From Colivivens sp964452915 (GTDB lineage Bacteria; Bacteroidota; Bacteroidia; Bacteroidales; Bacteroidaceae), in the NCBI GenBank assembly GCA_964452915.1, contig CAYVNW010000027.1, forward strand, positions 1 to 41,477: a DNA stretch of 41,477 bases. Reading direction: 5' to 3'. Positions 25,912 to 34,846 of this stretch are shown piece by piece; the first letter of the stretch is position 1; every line of letters begins with the position of its first letter. Below the pieces are notes generated by a model, which worked only from the letters and a program-made list of their open reading frames with translations, was not told where the DNA came from and searched no databases. A program made the position numbers and the translations under genes.

Positions 25912-26592
25912 ATGAAAGATATGAAAGACGCATTCCACCTTTCCATTCCCGTCTTGTGGGCATACTGGTTCTTAGGAATCACGTACGGTATGCTTGCATC
26001 GAGTTTAGGATTCTCTATATGGATTCCCATAAGTATGGCGATGCTGGTCTACAGCGGGTCTGTGGAGTTCATAGCACTGACGCTACTATGCGGAGCGTTC
26101 CATCCATTGTCTGCCGTCATCATGGCACTCACCGTCGGCGCGCGGCATTTGTTTTATGGGATTTCAATGCTCGACCGCTGGCGCGGCGCACACCATCTCA
26201 AACCTTTTCTTATCTTCATGATGAGTGATGAAACATTTGCAATCAACTACAGCGCCGGCGGGTCATTTCGCAGACAAGCGTGGGTTTCGGTACTCGATTA
26301 CATTTATTGGACAACGGGTGGTATAGCCGGTTACCTACTGGGCTCATCATTGCCCGACAGCATGATGAAGCATCTTGAAGGACTCGACTTTGTTGTGACC
26401 GCCATGTTTGTCTCCATATTTATGGATGGCTTTTTGCGTCATAAGCATTCACATGGATCTGCATGGCTCGGGCTTGGTGCCACAGCAGCTTGCTTAGCAT
26501 TGTTCGGCTCGCAAGTATTTATCCTGCCAACTATGGCTGTCATACTTCTTGTCCTCTACATATCATACCGAAGAAAGGAGGTGAAGAAATGA
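25912..26592 (+). CDS. azlC: AzlC-family branched-chain amino acid exporter, large subunit
   Basis: AzlC with its small partner AzlD exports branched-chain amino acids or analogues (AzlCD type, also called YgaZ/YgaH or BrnFE). The 226-residue protein has about five to six hydrophobic segments. Family motifs are visible: FGMLASSLGFS-like GITYGMLASSLGFSI, YSGSVEFIALTLL and ALTVGARHLFYGIS. The first ATG is followed by another at residue 4, and either could be used. The stop overlaps the azlD start in ATGATG, so the two are coupled. The substrate is inferred from family; the exporter could have broader specificity. Confidence 0.93.
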   Translation: MKDMKDAFHLSIPVLWAYWFLGITYGMLASSLGFSIWIPISMAMLVYSGSVEFIALTLLCGAFHPLSAVIMALTVGARHLFYGISMLDRWRGAHHLKPFLIFMMSDETFAINYSAGGSFRRQAWVSVLDYIYWTTGGIAGYLLGSSLPDSMMKHLEGLDFVVTAMFVSIFMDGFLRHKHSHGSAWLGLGATAACLALFGSQVFILPTMAVILLVLYISYRRKEVKK

Positions 26593-26918
26593 TGACCACA
26601 GGCCAGCAAGTGATAACTATATTATTGATGGCATTGTGTGTGGTACTTACCCGTGCACTCCCCTTCTTGTTGTTCCGTTCTAAGGAATCGACACCACGTT
26701 TCGTAACTTATCTCAGCGATTACCTTCCATCAGCGGTGTTTGGTATGCTCGTAATATACTGTCTTAAAGACATAAATTTTTTGTCGGGTACGCATGGTGC
26801 CCCTCAAATGCTGGGCGTTCTTATATGCGTACTTTTTCATCTGTTGTGGAAGAACATGTTCGTTACTATTGCCGGAGGAACAATCTGCTACATGTTGATG
26901 ATACACTATCAGTTCTGA
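26589..26918 (+). CDS. azlD: AzlD-family branched-chain amino acid exporter, small subunit
   Basis: AzlD is the small membrane partner of AzlC. The protein has 109 residues with about four hydrophobic helices. Family motifs include RALPFLLF near the N-terminus, which is the best AzlD signature, and YLPSAVFGMLVIYCL. The frame is open further upstream to 26463, but that part overlaps azlC. The strong Shine-Dalgarno AGGAGGTG at 26576-26583, just before ATGATG, sets the start at 26589 (or 26592). The overlap with azlC implies translational coupling at equal amounts. Confidence 0.93.
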   Translation: MMTTGQQVITILLMALCVVLTRALPFLLFRSKESTPRFVTYLSDYLPSAVFGMLVIYCLKDINFLSGTHGAPQMLGVLICVLFHLLWKNMFVTIAGGTICYMLMIHYQF

Positions 26919-26962
26919 AATCCTAAGTATAATATAAATATGACGTATAATACCTATATAAT

Positions 26963-26995
26963 AAGGTGTGCCCAACAATCTGTCTGACACACCTT
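26963..26995. terminator. Hairpin between azlD and the aquaporin gene
   Basis: A perfect 8-bp stem, AAGGTGTG (26963-26970) with CACACCTT (26988-26995), lies between convergent genes. Short A/T tracts flank it on each side, so it may act for both. Confidence 0.6.
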
Positions 26996-27029
26996 AATTA
27001 TAAGTTTCTTATTATCTGCTTCGTTGCAA

Positions 27030-27695
27030 TTAGTCTTTGCTTTCGCCTACCAGCTTCCATAAAGCAGCGGCGAGCGCAGCTCCGGCAAACGGACCGACGA
27101 TAAAGATCCAAAGATCAGACAGAGCCTTACCACCTCCTGCGAATATGGCTGGAGCGATTGAACGAGCTGGATTGACAGAAGTACCGGTGTAGCGAATGCA
27201 TGCAAGGTGAATCAATACGAGCGACAGACCTATTGCAAGTCCGGCAAAATTACCTGCTCCCTTTTTCGAATCAGTTGTTCCGAGAACTACAAACACAAAG
27301 ACACATGTGAATACTATTTCTGCAATCAGACCGCCATACCATGTAACTCCATCCTGGCACATATTGGCTCCCGTGCCTTCAACTTCTGTGGTAGATGTTA
27401 AGGCAAAAAGTATAGCAGAACCTATAAATGCACCTATAATTTGGAAGACAATATACCACAGCGCATCTTTACTGCTAATGCGCTTCGTAAGTAGACATCC
27501 GAGGGTAATAGCCGGATTGATGTGACAACCACTAATTCCTCCAATAGTATAAGCCATCGCAACAACAGCGAGACCAAACGCAAAAGCTGTAGCGACTACT
27601 CCTGCCGGTTCTCCACATCCAACACTGGTAGCTACGCCACAACCCATTAGTACAAGCACCATAGTGCCGACCATCTCTGCCAAATATTTTTTCAT
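27030..27695 (-). CDS. aqpZ: Aquaporin (AqpZ-like)
   Basis: A membrane channel for water. The 221-residue protein shows six membrane helices and both half-helix motifs: HINPAITLG (first NPA) and TSVNPARSIAP (second). The residues near the second motif, with Arg after NPA, and the AqpZ-like spacing favour a water channel over a glycerol facilitator. Length fits. It is convergent with azlCD and starts 58 bases after the stop of the CotH gene (both on the minus strand); no good promoter box is seen in that gap, so it may depend on read-through or a non-standard promoter. Confidence 0.93.
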   Translation of the reverse strand: MKKYLAEMVGTMVLVLMGCGVATSVGCGEPAGVVATAFAFGLAVVAMAYTIGGISGCHINPAITLGCLLTKRISSKDALWYIVFQIIGAFIGSAILFALTSTTEVEGTGANMCQDGVTWYGGLIAEIVFTCVFVFVVLGTTDSKKGAGNFAGLAIGLSLVLIHLACIRYTGTSVNPARSIAPAIFAGGGKALSDLWIFIVGPFAGAALAAALWKLVGESKD

Positions 27696-27753
27696 AGTCA
27701 GATAAAATTGATGAGTTAATAATTATGTTAATTAATAAAAGTCGTTATAATAT

Positions 27754-30700
27754 TCATTTTATGATGAACTTGCGTGATAGTGTCACTCCCGCTGCATCTT
27801 TCATATGTGCAACATAAACACCTTCAGGCAGATTACCTGCATACACTGAAGCTTTGCCTTTGTCCAGTTTGAGCGTTTGGCTGAGACACTCAATTCCTGC
27901 CGACGAGTATACAGAGACTTGTACATTGGCATTCTCATTCCCTTCAATCAACAGATATCCGTTTTCGAATTTCAAATTTAGAATGGTATTATCTGCAATC
28001 AAATCATCAATTGCGTCAGGATGGTTGACATCACGACCTTCAAAGTAAACTGAGTCATAGCTTGCTATGTAGTTTGTACTTCCAATGGTTGGAGTGTTCA
28101 TGAAATACACTTTATTGCTACCATCAGGATAGCGACCGAACGACTCTGTGCCATTATGCGGACCATATTGCAGGGTATCAGCCCATGAACCGTCCTCGGC
28201 TGTAATCATGACCGATCCTCCTTCGGCTGCAAGTTTGAAGCCCGTGTGTATTTGGCTGACCGGCTCAAGTTTGTCGCACCACACAATCAGATGTCCGTTA
28301 GCAGGAATAACCGTATTGATACCCTCAGCTGTCTGTATCTGATATTTTTGAGGCTTGTTCTCATTGTCGCTAAGATACATACCTGCCACGTCAACTGAAT
28401 CGTTTGTAGTGTTAAACAGTTCAATCCAGTCGTTGCGCTTGTATTGGTCGTTTACATATATGCTGTTTGCAGCACTCACCTCGTTGATTCTGACAGGCGT
28501 TATTCCTGTCGCAGCCAATTCACTGTCCGACAATTTTTCATAAACAGCCTGCAAAGTGTAGGCGCCACTCGTCGGTAACTTATACTCTTCGTCAGTACTT
28601 TCATACACATCAGCAGTCAAACTGCTCTTAGTAACGTTCTTCCATCCTACAAACTTATAGCCGCCAGGAGCCATTGCATGCAAGGTGACAGGCGAGAACA
28701 CGTATCCATTGAATTTGGCGCGTGGAACCACCATACCATTATACAGTATCTGACCACCTTCGACGTTTGAACTCAGATGTAGTGCTTGAGTGGCAGTTCT
28801 CGAAAGTCCGAATTTAGAATAAGCCTTGATAGTACTTGCCATTTTCGAGCGGTAATTACCGGTCACGGCACTGATGATACCTTGGGCTTGTTCCTTCTGC
28901 GTGCCTGTAGGGTCGTTCCACTCCCATGACATAGCTTCTTTTATGTAGTCAGCCATTTCTGTGACAAGATTGGTTATTTCATCTTCATCGCCAAATACTG
29001 AACCGCCTACAATACAATACGTATCGATAAACTTCTTCTTGAAGTCTTCGTTTGCCAGCATATTGAGGAATATGGTAACCATCTCCACCTCGGCTGTAAT
29101 GCGTGTACCATTGTATTCAGGGCGCGAATAAAACGTATAAGTTTTCTTGTTTTCAAACAGAGTGAAGATATTGGTGTTTGTAGACCAGTTACTCCAATCC
29201 ACGCAGTTGTCGAGATCGAACGTCACAAAGTGGAACTTTCCGTCATTGGTATCTCTAAAAGCTTTCGTGTTATTATGAGGCCAATCCCAATCATAAAGAT
29301 AGAATTTAAATGCCATATAATTCACATAGTCGTCTATGTCGACAAGGTCGCATATTTGCTCGTAAGCCAGCAGATCGCTTGCGTTTGCCGACAGCGAGTA
29401 CCATTGGTTGAATGCGTCCTTCGTCCCAGCCTTCTGCACATAGCCCGAGTCGACGCTCATCTCGAACGCGTCGATCTCGTCCATGTCGATTCCATAGTTG
29501 GAATAACCGTAATGTTTATTGCTTGGCTCGCGCATATTGAGCATAGCAAGATAATCACCATTGATGAACACGTGCACAGGGCGGTACGACTGTAAATTTA
29601 GTCTGAACTGCGAGATACGTGCTATCTCCTGCAAGGCAGCGTCTTTCAAACGGTATTTATTGTAGTTGTCATTACCCCCGTTACGCAGCAACAACGCTTT
29701 GTTCTTCGTGTTCGGTTTGTCCTTGAAAAACGGATAATCCAACTCATTTATACCATATTCTTTTGCTGTCTTTATCTTAAACGATCTTGGCTCGTATTTG
29801 CGGCTCCATCCTCCGGCTATACAAATGTCAACTTCCTGACTGAACGACACCTCATCTGTCTCCATGAACTCGAAATTGGCAGGGCGGTCCCAATCCATAT
29901 TAAAGTTACGCTTAGTGGCATCCTGGTTGGCAGTTTTTCCGTTTGTGCCCGTCACATAGATACCGATCTCATCATCATACAGATTGTCAGGGTCGGTCAC
30001 AAGCGATACTAACGGCAAGTAGTAGTCATAGTCTTTCTTGATGTACGAACGTGTCACAACATTGCTTGGCAGGAAACCGTCTTTGAACAGGCGAAAACGG
30101 AACACTGTAGAATTTTCCACTGTGAACACACCATCGTTGTTTTCATTCGACAACTCTGTAGGGGCAGCCCCGTCAGTGGTGTATCTTAAGTGAGCACCCT
30201 CAGGGATTTCCACTTTCACCTGCAAAGTTCCGTTGAACAATTGCCCGTTCTTATCGACAACCGGTGCTTCTATTTGCTCATCAGCAAACGTGCTCGTAGC
30301 ATTGGCTGTTGCAGGAGTAGGTTCGCCTGTCTGCCTCCACTCGCTTCCTCCATCCTGCGTACGTGCATATGATGTTCGCATTACGGCCACAGGGTATTCT
30401 TGCGAAGCCACAAGGTTGCCGTTGACATCCGCGATATAAACAGTGCCGCCCTTAGCATCGAGTTTCATGTTCACATTTGTGTTCAGCCAATGTTCGCCAA
30501 CATCCTTTCTCGTGTCGGCATGGTCAAACCAAAGAGTTTTAAATCCATGAGCCGGAATACTACCGATACGCAGTGGCAACATTGCCTTTTTCAAGTTGTC
30601 CGGATCATCACTCACCCAATAGCCTCCAATATTGGCCGCCTTGTCCGTCGGGTTATACAATTCTACCCATCCTCCATAGTTCCACGATGGGTCAACAAAC

Positions 30701-31683
30701 ATATCGGTATTTGCTGCCATTATTTCATTAATGATAAGCGATGAGCCGTCTGCCTTATTGTCTACTACATTGACGGTACATGTTGCTTCTATGCCACTTC
30801 CGTCTATGGCTGTAGCTGTAATCACAGCAGTACCCTCACCCACTCCTGACACGACACCCTTGGCGTCAACTGTAGCCACACTCTCATTTGAGCTAATCCA
30901 CGTCACCTTCTTGTAAGTTGCGTTGGCAGGAGCATAAGTGACACCAAACTGCCTGTTGTCATATATATTGACAATCACATCAGCCGCATCGAGTTCGATC
31001 GAAGTCAAGGCGACAATCTCACCATAATATTCCAGTTTCCAGTTATCGATGCATGTCCAGTCGTTACTTACAAACACATTTTTATATATACCAATTTTCA
31101 GACTACTCTCACCCTCGGCAAGTTCAAATTCCAGCGTATTTTTGTAGTATCCCGCAGCAAACCATGCAGCAGCTGCAGTCATGTCGTCAGGTACATACTT
31201 GCCGCCCATCTGCCACCAGCCCCAACCTGTACCTCCGACCGTTGTTGTACCTCCACCCAGACTGCTGTCCAACGTATCGGCACACAGAAGTTCCAAAGGC
31301 ATCGTGAAAGACTTCGTATCGGTCTTCGCATACAAAAGCGCATGCTGGTAGTCTGCCTTGTTCGAACTCTTAACGTGATCATAGTCCTCCCATGCCATGC
31401 CTGAGCGATAAAAGGCACTCAAACTGAGACGGTACTTGCCGGCCGATAGTCCTGTGAGTTCTTGGTACGTATCGTACGTCTTACTGTAATGTTCGGCATT
31501 TTCGCGCTGCTGTAGCTGGCTTAATGCCGTGCCCACCCAACCCGTCGACATGTCGTTGTTATCATACCTCGGGTTTATAATATATGAATCAGTAATATCA
31601 ATCCATGTCTGTGCATATCCTTCATTTCCTAACATAAAAGAAATAAGCAACAACAGTTGCAGTATTGCAATTTTTCTCATCAT
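27754..31683 (-). CDS. Secreted multidomain protein with CotH kinase domain
   Basis: A 1309-residue predicted surface protein. Order: signal peptide (1-24); a beta module (about 36-222) of the type found four times in the 1645-residue phosphatase protein; a Big_2-like Ig domain (226-307); a lamin-tail domain (313-450); a chitobiase-like Ig stretch (472-548); a CotH kinase-like domain (about 555-880); a repeat-like region (968-1050); a second lamin-tail domain (1062-1190); and a C-terminal sorting tail (GVYVAHMKDAAG...FIIK). The CotH core shows RLKDAALQEIARI and the metal-site stretch VTFDLDNCVDWS (D823, D825). CotH proteins in spore coats phosphorylate proteins; here the role is unknown, and surface-protein modification or matrix binding are guesses. 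Confidence 0.88.
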   Translation of the reverse strand: MMRKIAILQLLLLISFMLGNEGYAQTWIDITDSYIINPRYDNNDMSTGWVGTALSQLQQRENAEHYSKTYDTYQELTGLSAGKYRLSLSAFYRSGMAWEDYDHVKSSNKADYQHALLYAKTDTKSFTMPLELLCADTLDSSLGGGTTTVGGTGWGWWQMGGKYVPDDMTAAAAWFAAGYYKNTLEFELAEGESSLKIGIYKNVFVSNDWTCIDNWKLEYYGEIVALTSIELDAADVIVNIYDNRQFGVTYAPANATYKKVTWISSNESVATVDAKGVVSGVGEGTAVITATAIDGSGIEATCTVNVVDNKADGSSLIINEIMAANTDMFVDPSWNYGGWVELYNPTDKAANIGGYWVSDDPDNLKKAMLPLRIGSIPAHGFKTLWFDHADTRKDVGEHWLNTNVNMKLDAKGGTVYIADVNGNLVASQEYPVAVMRTSYARTQDGGSEWRQTGEPTPATANATSTFADEQIEAPVVDKNGQLFNGTLQVKVEIPEGAHLRYTTDGAAPTELSNENNDGVFTVENSTVFRFRLFKDGFLPSNVVTRSYIKKDYDYYLPLVSLVTDPDNLYDDEIGIYVTGTNGKTANQDATKRNFNMDWDRPANFEFMETDEVSFSQEVDICIAGGWSRKYEPRSFKIKTAKEYGINELDYPFFKDKPNTKNKALLLRNGGNDNYNKYRLKDAALQEIARISQFRLNLQSYRPVHVFINGDYLAMLNMREPSNKHYGYSNYGIDMDEIDAFEMSVDSGYVQKAGTKDAFNQWYSLSANASDLLAYEQICDLVDIDDYVNYMAFKFYLYDWDWPHNNTKAFRDTNDGKFHFVTFDLDNCVDWSNWSTNTNIFTLFENKKTYTFYSRPEYNGTRITAEVEMVTIFLNMLANEDFKKKFIDTYCIVGGSVFGDEDEITNLVTEMADYIKEAMSWEWNDPTGTQKEQAQGIISAVTGNYRSKMASTIKAYSKFGLSRTATQALHLSSNVEGGQILYNGMVVPRAKFNGYVFSPVTLHAMAPGGYKFVGWKNVTKSSLTADVYESTDEEYKLPTSGAYTLQAVYEKLSDSELAATGITPVRINEVSAANSIYVNDQYKRNDWIELFNTTNDSVDVAGMYLSDNENKPQKYQIQTAEGINTVIPANGHLIVWCDKLEPVSQIHTGFKLAAEGGSVMITAEDGSWADTLQYGPHNGTESFGRYPDGSNKVYFMNTPTIGSTNYIASYDSVYFEGRDVNHPDAIDDLIADNTILNLKFENGYLLIEGNENANVQVSVYSSAGIECLSQTLKLDKGKASVYAGNLPEGVYVAHMKDAAGVTLSRKFIIK

Positions 31684-31717
31684 ATAATATAATATGTGTG
31701 ATATAACGTTTCCATTG

Positions 31718-31745
31718 CAAATTTACTACTTTAATTTATAAACAA
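31718..31745 (-). promoter_or_regulatory. Possible promoter of the CotH gene
   Basis: On the minus strand TAAATTTG (31725-31718) with TTG (31745-31743) 17 bases upstream, slightly closer than the usual 19-21. The start would lie about 28 bases before the coding start. Confidence 0.5.
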
Positions 31746-31817
31746 AGGCATTTTACATGTATTTTCTTTTGATTTTATATCTATGAGGCGGTAAATTCAA
31801 AAAAAACATCTTAAGAT

Positions 31818-31848
31818 TTGTTATTTCATTTTTTATATTCTATCTTTG
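31818..31848 (+). promoter_or_regulatory. Promoter of ppdK
   Basis: TTG (31818-31820), 20 bases, then TATCTTTG (31841-31848). Transcription should begin near 31855 and give a leader of about 100 bases. Confidence 0.85.
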
Positions 31849-31857
31849 CATAACAAC

Positions 31858-31904
31858 TGTGTGAGAAGAGTGTATGAGGACATCATATACTTAGACAACA
31901 CACA
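31858..31904 (+). promoter_or_regulatory. Nested hairpin in the ppdK leader
   Basis: An outer stem, TGTGTG (31858-31863) with CACACA (31899-31904), encloses an inner 9-bp stem, AGTGTATGA (31869-31877) with TCATATACT (31883-31891), around the loop GGACA. It sits at the very 5' end of the transcript and could stabilise the mRNA or regulate it. Confidence 0.45.
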
Positions 31905-31953
31905 AGCCAAAAGATGAATAATCACAATTTAATAACAATTTTAATAATAGATT

Positions 31954-34674
31954 ATGAGTCAAAAAAGAGTTTACACCTTCGGTAACGGACAAGCCGAAGG
32001 TAATGCAAACATGCGTGAAGAGCTCGGTGGCAAAGGTGCCAACCTTGCTGAGATGAACCTAATCGGAGTACCAGTTCCTCCTGGTTTTACAATCACTACC
32101 GACACCTGCAATGAGTACTACAAAGTAGGTCAGGAGAAAATTATGGAAGTGCTCAATGATGATGTTGAAAAAGCAGTTCATCACATTGAGAACCTGATGA
32201 ACAGCAAATTCGGTGACGCTAAGAACCCGTTGCTCGTATCTGTACGTTCAGGTGCACGCGCTTCTATGCCGGGTATGATGGACACCATTCTTAACCTCGG
32301 TCTCAACGACACTGTCGCTAAAGGCTTGGTAGAAAAAACCAACAATCCTCATTTTGTTTACGACTCCTACCGCCGTTTCGTACAGATGTATGGTGATGTG
32401 GTGCTGGGGATGAAGCCTGTCAACAAAGAGGACATCGATCCATTTGAAGCTATCATTGAGAAGGTGAAAAAGGAACAAGGTGTCGAGCTCGACAAGGATC
32501 TCTCTGTTGAGTCACTCAAAAAGTTGGTCACACTTTTCAAGAAGGCTATCAAGGAACAGACAGGAACAGACTTCCCTGATGATCCTATAGTACAACTTTG
32601 GGGTGCCATTTGCGCCGTATTCCGCAGCTGGATGAACGAACGTGCCATTCTCTACCGCAAAATGGAAGGAATACCTGATGAATGGGGAACTGCTGTCTCT
32701 GTTATGGCTATGGTATTCGGAAACATGGGTGACACATCTGCTACCGGTGTATGCTTCTCTCGTGACGCAGCTACCGGTGAAAACTTGTTCAACGGTGAAT
32801 ACTTGATCAACGCACAAGGTGAGGATGTTGTGGCTGGTATACGCACTCCGCAACAAATTACTAAAATCGGATCAAAACGTTGGGCTGAACGTGCAGGAAT
32901 CTCTGAGCAAGACCGTGTGGCTAAATATCCATCAATGGAAGAAGCTATGCCTGAACTCTACAAGCAATTGGATGAGCTTCAAACTAAGTTGGAGAACCAC
33001 TATCGTGACATGCAAGATATGGAGTTCACTGTTCAAGAAGGTAAGCTTTGGTTCTTGCAGACACGTAACGGAAAACGTACGGGTACTGCTATGGTGAAAA
33101 TCGCAATAGACTTGCTGAAAGAAGGACTCATTGATGAGAAGACGGCTATCTTACGCTGTGAGCCTCAGAAACTCGACGAACTGCTCCACCCTGTTTTTGA
33201 CAAGAATGCTTTGAAGAAAGCTAAAGTAATCACACAAGGTCTTCCTGCTTCCCCGGGCGCCGCTTGCGGCCAGATTGTATTCCATGCTGACGATGCAGAA
33301 GCTTGGCACAAGGACGGGCATAAAGTTGTTATGGTCCGTATCGAGACTTCACCTGAGGACCTTGCTGGTATGGCAAGCGCAGAAGGCATTCTCACTGCAC
33401 GCGGTGGTATGACATCTCACGCTGCAGTTGTAGCACGAGGCATGGGTAAATGCTGCGTATCAGGTGCAGGAGCCATCAACGTAAACTACAAAACAAAGAC
33501 TGTCGAGATAGAAGGCGTAACTTATAAAGAAGGTGACTTTATCTCACTTAACGGTTCAACTGGTCAGGTATACGCAGGCGAAGTTCCTACTCGTGCAGCA
33601 GAACTCAGTGGCGACTTCAAGGAACTTATGGATCTTTGCGACAAATACACAAAGATGGAAGTACGCACCAACGCTGATACACCACACGACGCAGAAGTCG
33701 CACATGCATTCGGAGCCAAAGGTATTGGACTGACACGTACAGAGCACATGTTCTTTGAAGACAAGAAGATCGTGGCTATGCGTGAAATGATTCTCGCAAA
33801 AGACGCTGAAGGACGTAAGAACGCACTCGACAAACTGCTTCCTTATCAAAAGGACGACTTCTATGGCATCCTTAAGGCAATGAATGGTCTGCCAGTAAAC
33901 ATACGTCTGCTCGACCCACCTCTCCACGAGTTCGTACCACACGATCTTGAAGGACAACAGACAATGGCTAAGGAAATGGGTGTAAGTGTTGAGGAAATCC
34001 AAAAGCGTGTGAATTCACTTGCAGAAAACAACCCAATGCTTGGTCACCGTGGTTGTCGTTTGGGTATCACATTCCCTGAAATCACAGCTATGCAAACCCG
34101 CGCAATCCTTAGCGCTGCCTGCCAGTTGAAAAAAGAAGGCTTCGATCCACATCCAGAAATCATGGTTCCACTCGTAGGCATCCTTTATGAGTTGAAGCAG
34201 CAGAAGGGTGTCATCTTGAAGACTGCCAAAGAAGTGTTCGATAAAGAAGGTATCGAAGTACCATTCGAAGTAGGTACAATGATTGAGACACCACGTGCTG
34301 CACTTACAGCCGACAGAATCGCAACTGAGGCAGAATACTTCTCATTCGGAACAAACGACTTGACCCAGATGACGTTCGGCTACTCGCGTGACGACATTGC
34401 ATCGTTCCTCCCTGTCTACCTGGAGAAGAAGATTCTGAAAGTCGACCCATTCCAAGTACTCGACCAGCACGGTGTTGGCAAGCTCATCAAGATGGCCGTA
34501 GAAAACGGACGCAAAGTACGTCCTAACCTTCGCACCGGAATATGCGGAGAACACGGAGGCGAACCATCGTCAGTCAAGTTCTGTGCTAAAATCGGAATGA
34601 ACTATGCATCTTGCTCACCATTCCGTGTGCCTATTGCACGTCTCGCAGCGGCACAGGCAGCAATAGAGCAGTAA
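31954..34674 (+). CDS. ppdK: Pyruvate, phosphate dikinase
   Basis: PpdK interconverts pyruvate, ATP and phosphate with PEP, AMP and PPi; in fermenting bacteria it commonly runs towards pyruvate and ATP. The 906-residue protein starts with the nucleotide-binding domain (KGANLAEMNLIGVPVPPGFTITT and the VRSGARASMPGMMDTI loop). The swivelling phosphohistidine domain carries GGMTSHAAVVARGMG, where the His is the phosphate carrier. The PEP/pyruvate domain holds LGHRGCRLGI, FGTNDLTQMTFG and the catalytic cysteine in TGICGEHGG. Length is full for the family. It stands alone with its own promoter and terminator, in line with a highly expressed gene. It pairs functionally with pfp at 21-23 kb in PPi-based glycolysis. 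Confidence 0.97.
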   Translation: MSQKRVYTFGNGQAEGNANMREELGGKGANLAEMNLIGVPVPPGFTITTDTCNEYYKVGQEKIMEVLNDDVEKAVHHIENLMNSKFGDAKNPLLVSVRSGARASMPGMMDTILNLGLNDTVAKGLVEKTNNPHFVYDSYRRFVQMYGDVVLGMKPVNKEDIDPFEAIIEKVKKEQGVELDKDLSVESLKKLVTLFKKAIKEQTGTDFPDDPIVQLWGAICAVFRSWMNERAILYRKMEGIPDEWGTAVSVMAMVFGNMGDTSATGVCFSRDAATGENLFNGEYLINAQGEDVVAGIRTPQQITKIGSKRWAERAGISEQDRVAKYPSMEEAMPELYKQLDELQTKLENHYRDMQDMEFTVQEGKLWFLQTRNGKRTGTAMVKIAIDLLKEGLIDEKTAILRCEPQKLDELLHPVFDKNALKKAKVITQGLPASPGAACGQIVFHADDAEAWHKDGHKVVMVRIETSPEDLAGMASAEGILTARGGMTSHAAVVARGMGKCCVSGAGAINVNYKTKTVEIEGVTYKEGDFISLNGSTGQVYAGEVPTRAAELSGDFKELMDLCDKYTKMEVRTNADTPHDAEVAHAFGAKGIGLTRTEHMFFEDKKIVAMREMILAKDAEGRKNALDKLLPYQKDDFYGILKAMNGLPVNIRLLDPPLHEFVPHDLEGQQTMAKEMGVSVEEIQKRVNSLAENNPMLGHRGCRLGITFPEITAMQTRAILSAACQLKKEGFDPHPEIMVPLVGILYELKQQKGVILKTAKEVFDKEGIEVPFEVGTMIETPRAALTADRIATEAEYFSFGTNDLTQMTFGYSRDDIASFLPVYLEKKILKVDPFQVLDQHGVGKLIKMAVENGRKVRPNLRTGICGEHGGEPSSVKFCAKIGMNYASCSPFRVPIARLAAAQAAIEQ

Positions 34675-34695
34675 GATTCGTAAAAAATATTTTTA

Positions 34696-34729
34696 GGCGA
34701 CAGGCACTCATTATGCCTGCCGCCTTTTT
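34696..34729 (+). terminator. Terminator of ppdK
   Basis: GGCGACAGGCA (34696-34706) pairs with TGCCTGCCGCC (34714-34724), with one A-C mismatch, and TTTTT follows. It lies about 20 bases after the stop. Confidence 0.9.
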
Positions 34730-34800
34730 CGTACTCATCAAACTTACATTTTGCACACTTTCCTCAGAATGGAGGTGAGAATCATAACACTGAGGGGTGT

Positions 34801-34845
34801 CAGAACAATGTCAGCGTTGCAATAATGCAACGCTGATTTGTTCTG
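34801..34845 (-). terminator. Terminator of the DUF6055 peptidase gene
   Basis: The inner stem TCAGCGTTGCA/TGCAACGCTGA has an ATAA loop, and the outer stem is CAGAACA/TGTTCTG. Together they make a long hairpin that begins directly after the stop codon on the minus strand. No long U tract follows, so stability or translational coupling roles are possible too. Confidence 0.7.
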
Positions 34846-34846
34846 C

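Noticed and set aside
33556..34002. 148-codon minus-strand open frame inside ppdK
   Set aside because: Antisense shadow of a highly conserved coding region, rich in Cys, His and Phe, without a promoter or a family match.
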